DNA of 64,000 bases from Corythoichthys intestinalis (lineage: Eukaryota > Chordata > Actinopteri > Syngnathiformes > Syngnathidae). Made by a program: the position numbers and the translations under genes. The stretch lies in NCBI RefSeq assembly GCF_030265065.1, contig NC_080407.1, forward strand, positions 53,981,666-54,045,665. Reading direction: 5' to 3'. Positions 43,601-55,200 of this stretch are shown here, piece after piece; the first letter of the stretch is position 1; each line of letters opens with the position of its first letter. Under the pieces are notes generated by a model that was not told the DNA's origin, made no database searches, and saw only the letters and a program-made list of their open reading frames with translations.

Positions 43601-46600
43601 CCGGGACAACTGGCAATGACTTAAGGGACCTGCGATCTCCCCTACGCCATGAGGAGCACGAATTTGACTGAAGACAAACCGTATTTAGACATAATAAATT
43701 CCTTATTCGGCTTAATTTGATTATAATTTTCCTTTCCTATGCCGAACACCCTTACTTCTCCCCTACCTTCTCCTGGAGACAGCCGCGCAGATGGCCCTAT
43801 CTTTTGCTCTTGATCCCTTCCCAAGCCCGGTCGCAGAGCCCTACGACTCTTATTTTGTCTACAGACACGTACAAATACTGATAAACTTGCGCATACAAAC
43901 ACTCACACACAACCCCACACTCCTTCAGTCCGCCACCGCATTTTTCTTACTATCAATGATTAGAACTGTGTCAATGACAAATAAACCTCTGAATCTGAAT
44001 CTGAACCACCTCACTCTGACATTATACGTCGTCAGAGGGTCCTTACTTGTCGCTCCAAGCGCCGGTCCACTCCACCTCCCCCCACGGGTTCCGGATACGG
44101 ACCAGCTTGGTTAGGTTTCCGCGGTAGACCACCTAAAGGACAGGTGGCAACGCGGTCACGGGACATCCGAAACTCTGCGACGCTCTCTCACCTCGTCCAA
44201 GCCTGTCACGGAGTAAGCGTGTCCCTTGACCAGCTTCTTGAAGGTGACCGCCTCCATATCTCTAGTGCTGGTGATCTGACGGTAAAAATACAGAGCGTTT
44301 TGCGGGTCGTCAGTCTACATCCGTTCGCGATCGCACGCCCTCACATCGATGGAGCAGCCCAGCAGCGAGCCTCTCTCGATGGCGCGGCCCATGATGCTGA
44401 AGAGGTCAGAGGGCGCCTTGTTCAGCTCGAACATTTCCGTCACGCCGCCGGTGAAATCCTCGAAGCCTTCGGAGGTGCTGCCTCCCGACAGCGCCTCGTA
44501 GCAACCGTTCAACCTGAGACAAGCAGACGGAGCCGGCGCGTGACTTTGACTCAAACCGAGCCGGGCGATCGTTGGTCATACTTGGCGTAGGCCTTCTCTA
44601 TCAGCGCACTCCAGAATTCTCCACCTTCTGCAGAGTGGACAAAGAGCAGCTTGCCGTCCTTGACCGGCAGACGGTCATCGATCACCACCTCCACCCACTC
44701 GCCGAACTGCCAGAACTAGAGACAGTATACTTTCCCATTAGGCTTGTTGTCTGTGGGAAAGCCCTCCAAATGCATTATCAGTACAGGTAATCACCATGGC
44801 TACGTTTATACTACGGGTCTTAATGCACGAATCCGATTCTTTCGTTTTTTTCTGACTCGAGTGAGGCATTAACTTGACGGCCTGAACGTGACAAGTCGCA
44901 TAGAACTGGACCATTTCAAATCCGATCTGGGTCACTTTCCTATGTGGTTTAAATCCGATCTGGGCCACATTTTTCCAGACTGTCGCGGCGGTCTGTACTG
45001 TCCAGTCTCTCAAATCGGAATTCAAGCAGCAATTACGTCATCAAAAAGCGAGAGAGACGCTATGGTAGCGGTGCAGCCATGCGTTATTAGTGCCTAGCTT
45101 GCCTTGAACACGGCTTTTTAGGTAGGGTCGGACTTGACAACAGTCATAAAAAATTTTTAAAAATGAGTTGAGGATAAGCCTGAGAATGATCGGTTTTCTG
45201 TCTAGTCCATATCAGCAATATTTCAACATTGCTTACACGGCCCATAGTAGGGGCAAACTCCCCGTATGTGTGTGTGACATGCATGGACAGTGCGCGCATG
45301 CTATCGATCCATATACTTTGAATATATGCCTAAACGGGGATTATTTATGTGTGTTATTTGTGTCCGTTTTTTAAAAAGCAAAATATGATATCCCTGGAAT
45401 GACGGATGACAGCCAGCATGTGTGGTCATTTGTTTTGATACTTCTGCGCATGCAGGTTGTCTTGCTCAGCGTGTGTCGGACTGTGAATTAGTGCGCATGC
45501 AAAATACTTGAATGGTCTCAATGGACAAAGGCAGTCTGAACAGGCACGCCAAAAAAACAGATATGATAAAAAATCGGATTTGTACATTAAGACCTGTAGT
45601 ATGAACCTAGCTCATGTTCCGACATAATTGACTGACATGATTTTGACTTTTTTAGTCTCGTAAATAACCCTCTATGGGTTCTTCACAGAAAAAAGCCAGG
45701 AAATAAATAACACTAGTGAAAAAAAAAAAAAAATTGCTCTCTGGTACTGTTCAGGGGGACGGACCAAATGTGGTGGCGGGTCGTATCCGGCCCGCGGGCC
45801 GTAGTTTGGAGACCCCTGTTATAGATATTCTTTTAAGTTAATTTTATTGCTGACACTGCGTTTTGAGGTCATCAACATGCTGTGCCCCCCCTGCCCCAAA
45901 AGTCAAACTCCGCCTATGGTAGACGGGCATATTCATGTGTCAAGAGACACAGGCCAGATCGCGTTTGTTAACAAATGATTTATTATTTCTCAGTGGGCCG
46001 GTAGCAAATGTACTACGGACTGGTACCGATCCTCGGCCTGATGGTTCGGGATCCCTGTGCTAGATCAGTGATTCTCAAAGTGTGCTACGTGGGCTCCCTC
46101 TGGTGGTATGACAAAGAATCAATTGCTGAAACGGTTTCAGAATGAAATAAAAATCAGGGTCGCCATGCTTCAGTGCAAAAAAATCACCTGAAAGTGGAAG
46201 ATTCCTGCGTAGCCCTGCTCAAAACCCTGTCCGTGCGGGACCACCCGGTGCAGGAGGTTGTTGTTTAAGGTCAGCGAAGCGATGGCTGCCAGCAGCCAGC
46301 AGTCCCCTGCACACGACCACAGAAAATCATGTGTTTATGAAAAAGCTAAAAGTTAGGGCTATACAATAGTATTATGTAATCACGAATACACCAGACCAGC
46401 GCAAGTAGGCCACGATTATGACTACTTTGGCATGATTCCAAGACAACTGACTAGTGAGACGGCTTAGTGTTGACTCTAGTCTGCAAATTTGCGCCCCCTA
46501 GCGGTGAGGTACCCAAACGGGTAAGCACAGCTGGGGCTTTCAGTGGCGGAGTGAATTCTAAATGTGACGTGCAAACATTGGCCTGGCACTCACCCAGAGC

Positions 46601-49173
46601 TCCCTGGCAGATGTCAGTTCGGGTCGCTCCGTCCACGATGAAGGCGGGACGCTTGCACAGTTCCTGTGGACACACGCAGCTTTAAAGTAGCTGTGATAAA
46701 AGGCCCCTCAAGCCAAATTAATCAATGATCAATACGGGTTTGCTAAGACAAAAATAGTGTCTGCTTGAAGTAAATCAGAGGACGCACTTAAGCATCACGC
46801 TTGCACTCTAGTCCCTACTGCTTTGATATTTATAAATAAGATTGTATATTTTATAGGATCTATTTCTGACGCCGATGCATGCACGCTCCCTTGAAATGCA
46901 GAGAGCGGATCTATTTGTGTCACACGGCGACCCACCATCCGGAATGCATGGGAGCACGCATGTCACGCTAACGCACCGTGCAGAAAGCACGCCATCGTCC
47001 TATATAGCACATAGAATAGGTGGGATGTATATTGAATCACATTCAGTTTAGAAGAGGTGCATAATCGACAACTATTTTGAGAACCTGACTATAAGCCGCC
47101 ACCCACCAAATTTGACCCGAAAATTGCATTTGTTTACAGATAAGCCGCAACAGACTATAAACTGCAGCTGTCCACACTGTATTATGGGATATTTACACCA
47201 AGATATGAACCGGTAACACTTTATGTGACAGTGGCATCATAAGACTGTCATAACACAAAATGAACCACCATGCAGCTTTGAACCAATTGACTGCCAAGCT
47301 TCAAAAAGCTTCATTTGGCCATCACTGCTCCCTTGTGGGAGACGGTAAACCTCTGCTGGCACCTGCTGTCAATACTGTTATCCTCTAACGTGCTTCCTAG
47401 CATGCATTGCAGCGCTACAGATATAAATAACAATCAAAATTCATTTTCTGTGCTAATCATTTCTTCAGTTACTGTTCCAGTTGTTTCATAAATTGCTAGT
47501 TTTAGGATTTGGTAACACTTTATTTGACAGTGGCGCCATAAGACTGTCATACGACCAAATGAACCACCATGAAGCTTTGAACCAATTGGCTGCAAAGCTT
47601 CACTGCTTCAAGAAGCTTCATTTAGCCATCGCTGCTCCCTTAGAGGGGACAGTAAACCTATGCTGCCAACGGTTTTTGTCAAACATGCCTCCTAGCATGC
47701 ATTGCAGTGGTACAGATATAAATAACAATCAAAATTCATTTTCTGTGCTAATTATTTCTTCAGTTACTGTTCCAGTTGTTTCATCAATTGCGAGTTATGG
47801 TATTTGGTAACACTTATTTGACAGTGGCGCCATAACATTGTCATAAGACCAAATGAACCACCATGATCACCATCATTGCTTCAAGAAGCTTCATTTGGGA
47901 GAGAAAGTAAACCTCTGCTCAAAGCTTCATGGTGGTTCATTTGGTTTTATGACAGTTGTATAATTGGCTCATTGCTTCAAGAAGCTTCCCTTGGAGAAGA
48001 CCTTCAAACTCTGCTGCCATCTGCTGTCAACACTGTTTTCGTCCAACATGCCTCCTAGCATGCATTGCGGCACTACATATGTAAAAACTATCAAAATTCA
48101 TGTTCTGTGCGAATTATTTCTACAGTTTCTGTTCTAGTTGTTTCATTAATAGCTAGTTATGGTGTTTGGTAACATTTTATTTGATAGCTGCGTCATAAGA
48201 CTGCCATAAGATCATCATAATTATGACATGAAATTATCATGGGCATTAATGAATGCTTATGACCAATTAAGCGTCATCCGGCAAACTAGCTCACAAACTC
48301 CATTTATGTCCAGTTCCGATCTTTTACATCCATTCAAATTGCCGAATGACACAAAATGACATCTGCCATAAGCATTCAGTAATGCTCATGGTAATGTAAT
48401 ATCATAATTATGACGGTTTTATGACAGTCTTATGGCACCACTGTCAAATAAAGTGTTATCAAGTACCATAACTAACAATTAATGAAACAACTAGAACAGT
48501 AACTGAAGAAATAATTAGCACAGAACATGAAATTAAATTATTTACATCTGTATCGCGGCAATGCATGCTCGGAGGCATGTTGGACAACAACAGTGCTGAC
48601 AGCAGATGCCAGCAGAGTTTGATGGTCTCCTCCAAGGGAAGCTTCTTGAAGCAATGATCCAATCATACAACTGTCATAATACCAAATGAACCACCATGAA
48701 GCTTTGAACCAATTCACTGCAAAGCTTCATGGTGGTTCATTTGGTATTATGACAGTTGTATGATACCGCTGTCAAATAAAGAGTTACAGGTGAATGAACA
48801 AATGCCATTTTAATGTCAAATTTGGTGTGTGACAGCTTATAATCTACAAATTACAGTAAGTTTTCCATCCAATTTTTAGCCAATACTCTCGTTTCAGAAG
48901 CGGGTCAAACTGTCTCACCGTGGGCCTCATCCAGCGCACGCCGTAGGTCTTGGACGACCTGGGTCCGAGCTCGTTGAAGCCCAGAGAGGAGGCAGCGCAG
49001 GGGAAGTAGGGGTCCTCAAAGAGCTTCCCGCTCTGGAGGCTTCGCGCACGCAATGACTCATAGTCCTGACCCAGGAACTTGACGGCGTTGTCGTTCTGGC
49101 CCAGACCTTCCTGCCTGTCTCGTTGACTACGCAGCTGCGCCGCCACGCCGGTGGCACATATGGGTTCCACCAT
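37652..49173 (-). CDS. capn1: Calpain large subunit, calpain-1 type, complete, 20 coding exons
   Basis: A calcium-activated cytosolic cysteine protease. Exons in order: 49173-48919, 46663-46594, 46306-46188, 44715-44582, 44513-44345, 44275-44192, 44132-44047, 42617-42543, 42477-42317, 42251-42079, 40450-40239, 40174-40135, 40061-39996, 39930-39873, 39802-39738, 39666-39598, 38124-38046, 37985-37869, 37799-37741, 37678-37652. Phases agree throughout; 705 aa (human CAPN1 714), and exon sizes such as 70, 119, 134, 169, 84 and 86 are those of classical calpains. The catalytic triad is present: C111 in GDCWLLAA, H268 in KGHAYSV, N292 in [11 protein letters not shown]2-like domain ([19 protein letters not shown]) and penta-EF-hand domain follow ([16 protein letters not shown]), ending WLSLTMFA. 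The start ATG has a good context (CCGCCATGG). Long introns are full of repeats. Identity as capn1 rather than capn2 rests on the N-terminus and linker; the fish a/b paralogue is unresolved. Confidence 0.96.
38195..39560 (+). repeat. Composite dispersed repeat, copy 2 (capn1 intron), interrupted
   Basis: The left part (38,195-38,510: GACCGATCGGCACCGTT, CGACCCCGAAAAATTTTCCG) and right part (39,145-39,560: CAAATTTCCCATTCATT, CATTGACGGCCATGTATGTC, TAATTTCTCCAGAAATTG) match the acadvl-intron copy at 15,030-16,290 in order and orientation. Hairpin array 4 separates them. The repeat fills the intron between the capn1 exons at 38,124 and 39,598. Confidence 0.8.
38524..39140 (-). mobile_element. Hairpin-unit array 4, inserted in the composite repeat
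   Basis: Units are of the form TTTTGCCATGTGGCAAAA, the opposite strand of arrays 2 and 3. The left edge is GACAGCAAGAACCAAAAGTG, a one-base variant of the array 2 and 5 edge. No inverted end is visible on the right, where the array stops at CGTGGCAAAAAAAATTTTGA. It lies in a capn1 intron and has no effect on exon frames. Confidence 0.85.
40505..41945 (+). repeat. Repeat with ~387-bp tandem units in a capn1 intron
   Basis: The left edge, GATCCGTAGGGGGCCTATTT, is the inverse of the edge at 57,836. Inside, AAGTTGGATCCTCCTCAAA recurs near 40,836 and 41,221 and, slightly altered, near 41,608. Each unit contains CATGCTCGAAAACTTGCAC, GGCTCAGTGGC and CAAAACTGCTTCAAAAAGTC. The ~387-bp units are nearly identical, so the duplication is young. 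The repeat lies between the capn1 exons at 40,450 and 42,079. Confidence 0.85.
42640..44005 (+). repeat. Unclassified dispersed repeat, internally duplicated, (TCTGAA)n tail
   Basis: After GTCTAGTCTGTCTGCTTTTT there are two related blocks (about 42,745-43,185 and 43,188-43,670), each starting TCTCATACGAAAAT and containing GATTCATGGGATCGCTGGAA. The copy ends with AATAAACCTCTGAATCTGAA, a tail with short tandem repeats like those of some non-LTR retroposons. A third block with the same start lies at 54,055-54,655. Short open frames run along each block; their family is not recognised, so the element is treated only as a fossil repeat. It fills the intron between the capn1 exons at 42,617 and 44,047. 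Confidence 0.75.
44798..45612. mobile_element. MITE with ~40-bp inverted ends and 3-bp flanking repeat
   Basis: The left end GGCTACGTTTATACTACGGG and the right end, read inverted, AGCTAGGTTCATACTACAGG align for about 40 bp with few differences. CAT directly flanks both ends (44,795-44,797 and 45,613-45,615). A 3-bp duplication suggests the PIF/Harbinger superfamily. No transposase. It sits in the capn1 intron between 44,716 and 46,187. Confidence 0.75.
45730..46110. mobile_element. hAT-like terminal fragments
   Basis: GGCCCGCGGGCCGTAGTTTG then GAGACCCCTG at about 45,793-45,821 is the typical right end of an abundant class of hAT elements. CAGTGATTCTCAAAGTGTG at 46,067-46,085 looks like the left end of another. 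A copy of the GGCGGAGTTTGACTTTTG repeat lies between them (45,837-45,920). Matching ends were not found. Confidence 0.45.
47068..48858 (+). mobile_element. GACTATAAG-type element with several internal tandem units (capn1 intron 1)
   Basis: The left end (GACTATAAGCCGCCACCCAC) and right end (CTTATAATCTACAAATTACA) match the ends of the 18,423-19,146 element. Between them the ~280-bp unit found in pnp intron 5 is repeated several times: GACAGTGGC occurs near 47,228, 47,526 and 47,821. Part of the array is inverted after about 48,330 (AAATGAACCACCATGAAGC and its reverse complement both occur). Non-coding; it occupies most of the first coding intron of capn1. Confidence 0.75.
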
Positions 49174-49950
49174 GGCGGGTGGGGTCCGGTAAATGGTGTG
49201 AACGAATCACGATCCGCCTGTCAGGATCTTCGGAATGTGGCGCCGCACCTGCAAGTAAACAAACCAGATGAGTCTTTGCCATCAGTCAGGTTCCTAAACT
49301 GGAGCAAAGCATACAATTGCTTATCAAGCTGCCACACATGCCAGCATGAAAGCAACGCCTGCCGCCCTCCATGACTATGCAAACAATCTAACTTCCCGCA
49401 CACCCTCAATTGATTGTAACATTCCCTATCATATTACAGTGTGTCACTAAACCGGACGCGAAAAGGTCAAAGGTCAACGTTGACTACTGTGGGTGGGCGT
49501 GGCCCCGTATCCGGCCGTCAACTGTTCAGGGGGGACGCGCAATAACAGCTGGCTGCAGCCGTACCTGGTCACGTGACAACGTTCCCCACCCACCCACCCA
49601 GCAGAGCAAACACTTCATATTCTTGCCGTTAAAAGAGGAAAAAGTTCGTGAAAGCTTGCGGAAGTGCGGCAACTGTTTTCGAGTGAGAGTGCGGAATCCG
49701 AGCGCGTGTTACTTGCGCGTGCACGTTTCGTCGCGTTCCTTTGCGGGGCGAAAGGCATCGATAAACGAGAAAGGGCTTCTTACCTTCCTTTTTCCTCTTT
49801 TTTTGGTGTTTTCCACCCCCTGACTTGTCTTCTTTTGCTTTCTTCCCCGGTCCCCTTCTGGTTTTTGCCTCCCTTGGCCGTGCTTGTCCGTGGCGTTGAG
49901 GTGCGCATGCGCGACAGGGAGGGAGGGGATGGTTGTTTTTTTCCCTGACT
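49174..49950 (-). promoter_or_regulatory. capn1: capn1 5' UTR exons and promoter region
   Basis: Upstream of the start codon a 5' UTR portion runs to an acceptor (TTTACTTGCAG) so that the exon begins at 49,248. A likely non-coding first exon ends at a donor GTAAGA (exon end 49,784). The region around 49,680-49,960 is CpG-rich and holds a perfect NRF1-type site, TGCGCATGCGCG, near 49,901-49,912. A TATA box is not evident, as expected for a housekeeping calpain promoter. The exact start site is an inference. Confidence 0.55.
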
Positions 49951-50173
49951 TCGCTATCGCACAACTCAAAATATTTTACGGTGATATTCTCACACAATCG
50001 GCTATAAAAAAAAAATAACAGGAGAGTATATAAGAGGGGGAAAAGGTCAACAAAACTGAAAAACTACTATTAATAAATAAAATAAAACCTGTGAGGAAAA
50101 TAACCTGCATTGAACGTAAGCATGAAACATGTCGAAAGACGTCCCGGCACACCCAAATTTTGGTCTAATGTCG

Positions 50174-50345
50174 AGAGACAGCGAGAACCTAAAGTGGTTT
50201 TTGCCATGTGGCAAAATTGTTTTGCATTGTGTCATTTTTTTGCCATGTGGCAAAAATGTTTTGCCATGTGGCATTTTTTTTTGCCATATGGCAAAATGTT
50301 TTTGCCATGTGACATTTTTTTTGCCATGTGGCAAAAATTTTGTTG
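50174..50345 (+). mobile_element. Hairpin-unit array 5, shortest copy
   Basis: The left edge is GACAGCGAGAACCTAAAGTG, then only a handful of TTTTGCCATGTGGCAAAA units, then a GTT microsatellite at about 50,342-50,355. It carries the same left edge as arrays 2 and 4 and may show a short, less expanded form of the family. Confidence 0.8.
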
Positions 50346-50446
50346 TTGTTGTTGTGAAAAACAAGTTCATAAATTAAACATTTTGAAACAATAGCTTATT
50401 TAAGGCGCAACTGAACCAGAAAAATTAACTGGTGACGGAGGAGGCG

Positions 50447-50466
50447 TTAACTCATTCACTCCCAGC
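50447..50466 (+). other. TTAA-ended motif, possible piggyBac-type end
   Basis: TTAACTCATTCACTCCCAGC. It is close to the inverted motif at 10,589-10,610. The unrecognised minus-strand ORF at 50,845-51,219 lies about 400 bp inside, so the two could belong to one element. Confidence 0.35.
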
Positions 50467-50844
50467 CATTTTCACCGGAGCAAGGCCCTTCGCTCCCGGC
50501 CGTTTTACTGGATTTTGACTGATTTTGCAAGGCCCACACAAAATTCTGTTCTATGCTATATTGCTATATAAACATGGAACATGGGAGAAAAATTAGACTC
50601 TCTTCTTTCAGCAGAAAAAGGTTAGTTTTAAACGTAAAAGTTCATATCTTTTTCCATTCTTTAGAAATCAGCATTAGACAATAGTTTCTGATGAGAAACC
50701 AGAGAATACATTTCAAACATAACTTTGACTTTAATACAGCTATTTTTCGCTTTTGTGACACCCCAAACATCTGAATAATGTTTTCGTTCTACAAAATAAC
50801 ACAAACAACAAGAAAAAATAGAGCTTTTGATAGCAAAGTAACAT

Positions 50845-51219
50845 TTATTTACACATAACTAAACTATTGAACTGTTGAACAATTTGCGCACATAATAACG
50901 GGGAAGGCTCTCGGCTGCTCCCGGTTGAATGAGGTGGCTCCCAGTAATCTGATGAGTTTGGATCAAGATCGGTCTCCCTTTTTTCATCATCTTCATCGTT
51001 GCTTTCAACCTCGGGCTCAGGAGTAACGCAACGTGAACTCCGCAGAACGCGTGTGGAACCTGATGCTGTTGTAGCGTCACCGTCTGTCTCATCAAGATAT
51101 TTTTTTTGAATCCTTCTTTGACGATGGTTTTGTTTTCTTTTCAAAACACTCCTCCAGTGTCGTTTGCCTTTTTTTCCGATCGTTCTCCACATTTTTCTCA
51201 AAATCTCACGCGTCACCAC
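50845..51219 (-). CDS. Unrecognised ORF, basic then acidic, 124 aa
   Basis: An uninterrupted frame from ATG to stop. The first 40 residues are strongly basic (IGKKGKRHWRSVLKRKQ); the middle is acidic and Ser-rich (VESNDEDDEKRETDLDPNSS), followed by YWEPPHSTGSSREPSPLL. This basic-acidic layout resembles the disordered N-terminal tail of transposon-derived or nuclear proteins, but no catalytic domain follows. With a TTAA-flanked motif 400 bp away, a remnant of a piggyBac-like transposase start is possible. It could also be an unknown short gene. It lies in the gap between the capn1 promoter and the ccdc171-like 3' end. Confidence 0.3.
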   Translation of the reverse strand: MVTREILRKMWRTIGKKGKRHWRSVLKRKQNHRQRRIQKKYLDETDGDATTASGSTRVLRSSRCVTPEPEVESNDEDDEKRETDLDPNSSDYWEPPHSTGSSREPSPLLCAQIVQQFNSLVMCK

Positions 51220-51374
51220 AAGATCCTTCCAACTTCAGTTTCCTGACTGTTTTTCTTCACTTCCTTTCTTGGCCCGAGATGACTCCAGTGGCCAGTTTTA
51301 TTGCTTTACAATTAGTTTTGAGTATTGTGCATTGCAGTTTAGGTGCAACAGAACCTAGAGATCCCTCTTGTCAT

Positions 51375-51565
51375 AAAAAATTAACCTCTGCTGCCACCCA
51401 CTGTCAACGATCATTCAACATGCCTCCTATCATGCATTGCATCGCTAAGGATGTAAATAACAATCAAATTTCATGTTCTGTGCTAATTATTGATGTCATT
51501 TATTTTAGTGTCATCGGGCAAATTATCTCACTTTTGAATGGATGTAAAAGATAAAAGCTGGACAT
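51375..51565 (+). repeat. Partial unit of the ~280-bp repeat family
   Basis: AACCTCTGCTGCCACCCACT, ATGCCTCCTATCATGCATTG and TTCATGTTCTGTGCTAATTA match the internal unit of the 33.4- and 47-kb arrays. The first third of the unit is absent. From 51,570 to 52,280 no gene or known repeat was recognised. Confidence 0.7.
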
Positions 51566-52284
51566 AAATGAATTTAGTGACTGAATTTAAACGGAATTAA
51601 AACCCTGTGTTTGCAATATGCAATTGGTTCCCCAGTCTCGTACCTGACAGAAGCCATATTGTTGCTGCTGTTGAGATGCCGCTGTGCAGAGCACTGTTGC
51701 ATATTGTCATATTGGTGTGCAATTTATTTGAGTCTTGTGACAAGTGGGTGTTAAACCAAGTCTTATTTGAAAACTAAAAGGTCCAATGTGTTTAGCTGCA
51801 TTATTTGTGCATGTATTTGCTCTATGTATTTGCATTATAATATATGGGAGCTTTTATTTCCAATACAAAAACTCCAACACACACTGTAGGTGAAAAAGAA
51901 CGCTGTCTTTGTAGTAGCCTAGCAGTAGTACATAAACTATCCAGCATGCGTGTGTACAGCCATTGTGCACACCTTGTAAGGAGAAGAAATTTGGACCGAA
52001 ACAGCTGTTTTTGAATGGGAAAAACAAAAATCCTCAGCACCCCACTGCTGTGAGTGACTTCCAGCATTTCCCAGACTATGTTCCTAGCGTGCATTTTAGC
52101 ACAACTTTCTTGATGTAGCATGATTTTGTTTTCTTCCACAAATGTTGCTAGTTTGCTTCTTAATTTTTAATAATAATTTAACATTATGAACAAATGTCAA
52201 ACCATTTCAGCATCAATTCCCCTGTATTCACATTGGACATGTTTGCGGACACTCACAAGGCTTTACAAAGTCTCAAAAAGAAAG

Positions 52285-52290
52285 TTTATT
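52285..52290 (-). terminator. Polyadenylation signal overlapping the ccdc171-like stop codon
   Basis: On the minus strand the gene ends GAATAAAC: the stop TAA (52,286-52,288) lies inside an AATAAA hexamer. If used, the 3' UTR would be only about 15-25 bases. No other AATAAA is seen in the next few hundred bases. Confidence 0.5.
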
Positions 52291-55200
52291 CAGACTCAAT
52301 GAAAAGTTTTTGTTGGCTTGGGGACCCCTGACCTGGAAGACGCCCTTCAGAACCCTTACATCCCGAGAGGAGTGGCTTTGTCTTCCACGAGCATGAAGCG
52401 GGAGGGACTGTCACCTCCTCGCGAGTCTTCCCTTGGCTGATTACGTGACGCCTGCGACGGTAAAACATGAGGTGATGGCCAGTTGTGTCGGAACCAAGCG
52501 CCTGGGCAACGCGTTACCTGTCCTCGAAGCGTCGCAGTCGCACTTCCAGACGCCGTTTCTCTTTGTCCGCACGTGACAGGCGCTCGGCCAGGATCAACAG
52601 CGAGCGCTCCTTTCCTCTCAGGCGCCTCCGAGCCTCCGCCAGCGCCTGTTTAAGATCCACAAAGAAGCGGACGCAGTAAAGGCCGGCGCTCAAAAACGAA
52701 GGTGCTATTGAAACGCCTCATGATGTACCTCTGCTACACGTCTGAGTGCGCGTTGGGCTCGGGCCTGTTCGGCGGCGTACGAGTCTATGCGTCGCTGCAG
52801 TGCTTCAAGCTGTATGGAGCGCTCCTCCAGCAGCCGGCGAGCTTCCTCTTCCCCCTCGAGCGCTTGCCGGAGATTTGCGCATACGACATGGAAGTGCTTT
52901 ACCGGGACCTACAGAGAGACAAACCGTCATTTCAGACTTCTTCCGGTTAAACGCGGCCTGCGTTCTCACCATCCCGCTGGCATCCACACCACCATCCTCC
53001 GGTCTTCCCATTTGGGCCACCTGCAACCTCAGGCTCTGCCTCTCCATCTCGGCCGAGTGCAGCCTTCGGCTAAGGAGGAGAAAGTGATGTCGGAGTCGGG
53101 ATGCTGCGGCCTAGCAAGAGAGAGGACGCGGGGAAAAGGTCAGAAAAACGCTGGATCTGAAACTCAATCCCTCTGCAGAGCAGACCTTGAAGTCGTCGGA
53201 GGGCGGAGTCGAAGGGCTTATCTCAGGAGGCCATCCCGACGGTCCGGCAATCTGATCCAGAAGGCGGTTCAACGTCGCCCGCGCTAAAGAACTCACCCGC
53301 GAAGGCGAGGCATCGGGAGGAGGTGCATTGGCAATGCAGGACAAGATGGTGGAGGAGAGCCGCTTGGACCAGAGCTGGCGAACATACCAGATGTCGCGAC
53401 CTTCCCCAGGTTCTTCTTCCTCTGGTTTGCACCACCGACAGGTCATCAGTCACGCTTCTCCGGCTACGACGTAAATGCAAACCTACCGCATCCATCCGGT
53501 CCCTTCAGGCACGCAAGCCTGCCTCCGGTCTCCAGGTGAAATCGCGCGGCGTTGCGCCTTCCTATGGCACGCCACCACCTCAGCGCCGCCACAACGCATA
53601 CGTACTTCTTCCAGCGTCTCGAGACCGTGCCGGCGTCCCTTCCTTCTGGGGGGCCGCCCCGATCTACGGCCAGCGCGTCAGCTAGGCACCGCAGCTCCTC
53701 GGCCGGCTCCTCCCTGGACGCCAAGCGCCGGGCCAAAAGGCGCTTTTGCTCGGTCAGGGCGCGTAGACGCCATTGGGTGTGCGCCGTCGCTTCGAGGAGG
53801 AGCGAGCACGCCCACAGGAAGGCGGCTGACTTTCTGCGGCTCCTTGACAGAAGGTCCTGGGAAAAGAGAGTCACATTGACGTATGGAACCACACTCTTAC
53901 AGTGAAGAAAAATAAGTATTTGAACACCCTGCTATTTTGCAAGTTCTTCCACTTAGAAATCAAGGAGGGGTCTGAAATTTGAACACCTGTCTATCAGCTA
54001 GAATTCAGACCTTCTTCCTTCCTTTGCCGGGGGCGGACGTATTTCCTCCCTGCTCCTGCTATCTTCGTCAGTCTAGTCTGTCTGCTTTTTTTGTATTTTT
54101 TTCCTCTGTGGATAAACTGTTGCTGGTCTCTCATACAAAAATGGATTCGTTGGTCTCTCAGCGCAATTGACAAACGTTTTCAACAAGACACGTTACACCA
54201 GGAGACCCGTCTTGCCCAGATGGGACCTTTGCCGCTGGCTACGTGAGAGATTCATAAGATCATTGGAAGCCACCCTGTCTCACAGTCCTATCCGTGGAAG
54301 ATATCGAGGATATTTGGCTGTTTGGCGTGATGGTCGTGGGGTCCCTTCTGCTTGGCTTAGGAGGCGCCCTGCTCTACCGAAAAGTTTCCAAGACGGCAGC
54401 TTTCAAGGAAATCAAAAAATTGACGGTGCGGTCCGAGGAAGGATAGAGAAAAGTGGATACTACCTGGTGCCAGGTGGCGGAACTGTAGAGGCAGACCACG
54501 ACTATTGGCAATGACTTAAGGGACCTGAGGTCTCACCTACGCCCTGAGGAGCGCGATTTTGACTGAAGACCAACTTTATTTGGACATATTAAATTACTTA
54601 TTCGGGTTAATTCGATTAAAATTTTCCTTTCCCGAACACCCTTATCCAACCCCTCCCTTCTCAGATGTTCAAATACCTTTTTCTTCACTGTATGTTAGCT
54701 TCTAGTATGAAATGCTGCACAAGTGATGGCAGTTACCCGCAACTGCGTGACAATGCGCGCGAATCGGCTGTTCTTCGACATGTACTCCCGGGCACGTGCC
54801 AGCGCAACCTTGAGACGTCGCCGGAGCCTCTTGGCGTGCTCGTTCTTTTCCTCGCACTCAGCCTGCAAACCCGCCACCTGCAGGGAGTAGCCAGGCGTCA
54901 GACTTTACAGCAGAGACGCAACGACTCAATTATGACATCACCTTGTTCTGAGTGTTGCGGAGGTCAGACGTCAACCGCTCCACCAGCTCGTCGATCTGCT
55001 CAGACAAGCCTGAGTGGCTCATGGGACTTTGCAACTCTGTTAATGTGCCGTCCAACGATAGGCGCAGATAAATCCGGCGAAGGTTGGACAACTGGGCCTA
55101 AAACACAGACATTACACACATGCACAGAAACATCAAAGTGGGCAGTCTTACCTCTGATTCTTCTCGAAGCTCCCGATTCTGCGTGAACCAGTCCTGGCTC

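Noticed and set aside
53291-53296. GTGAGT as a splice donor in the ccdc171-like gene
   Set aside because: The frame stays open through it, and the next acceptor-like TTTAG is too close for an intron; the exon is taken to continue to 53,186.
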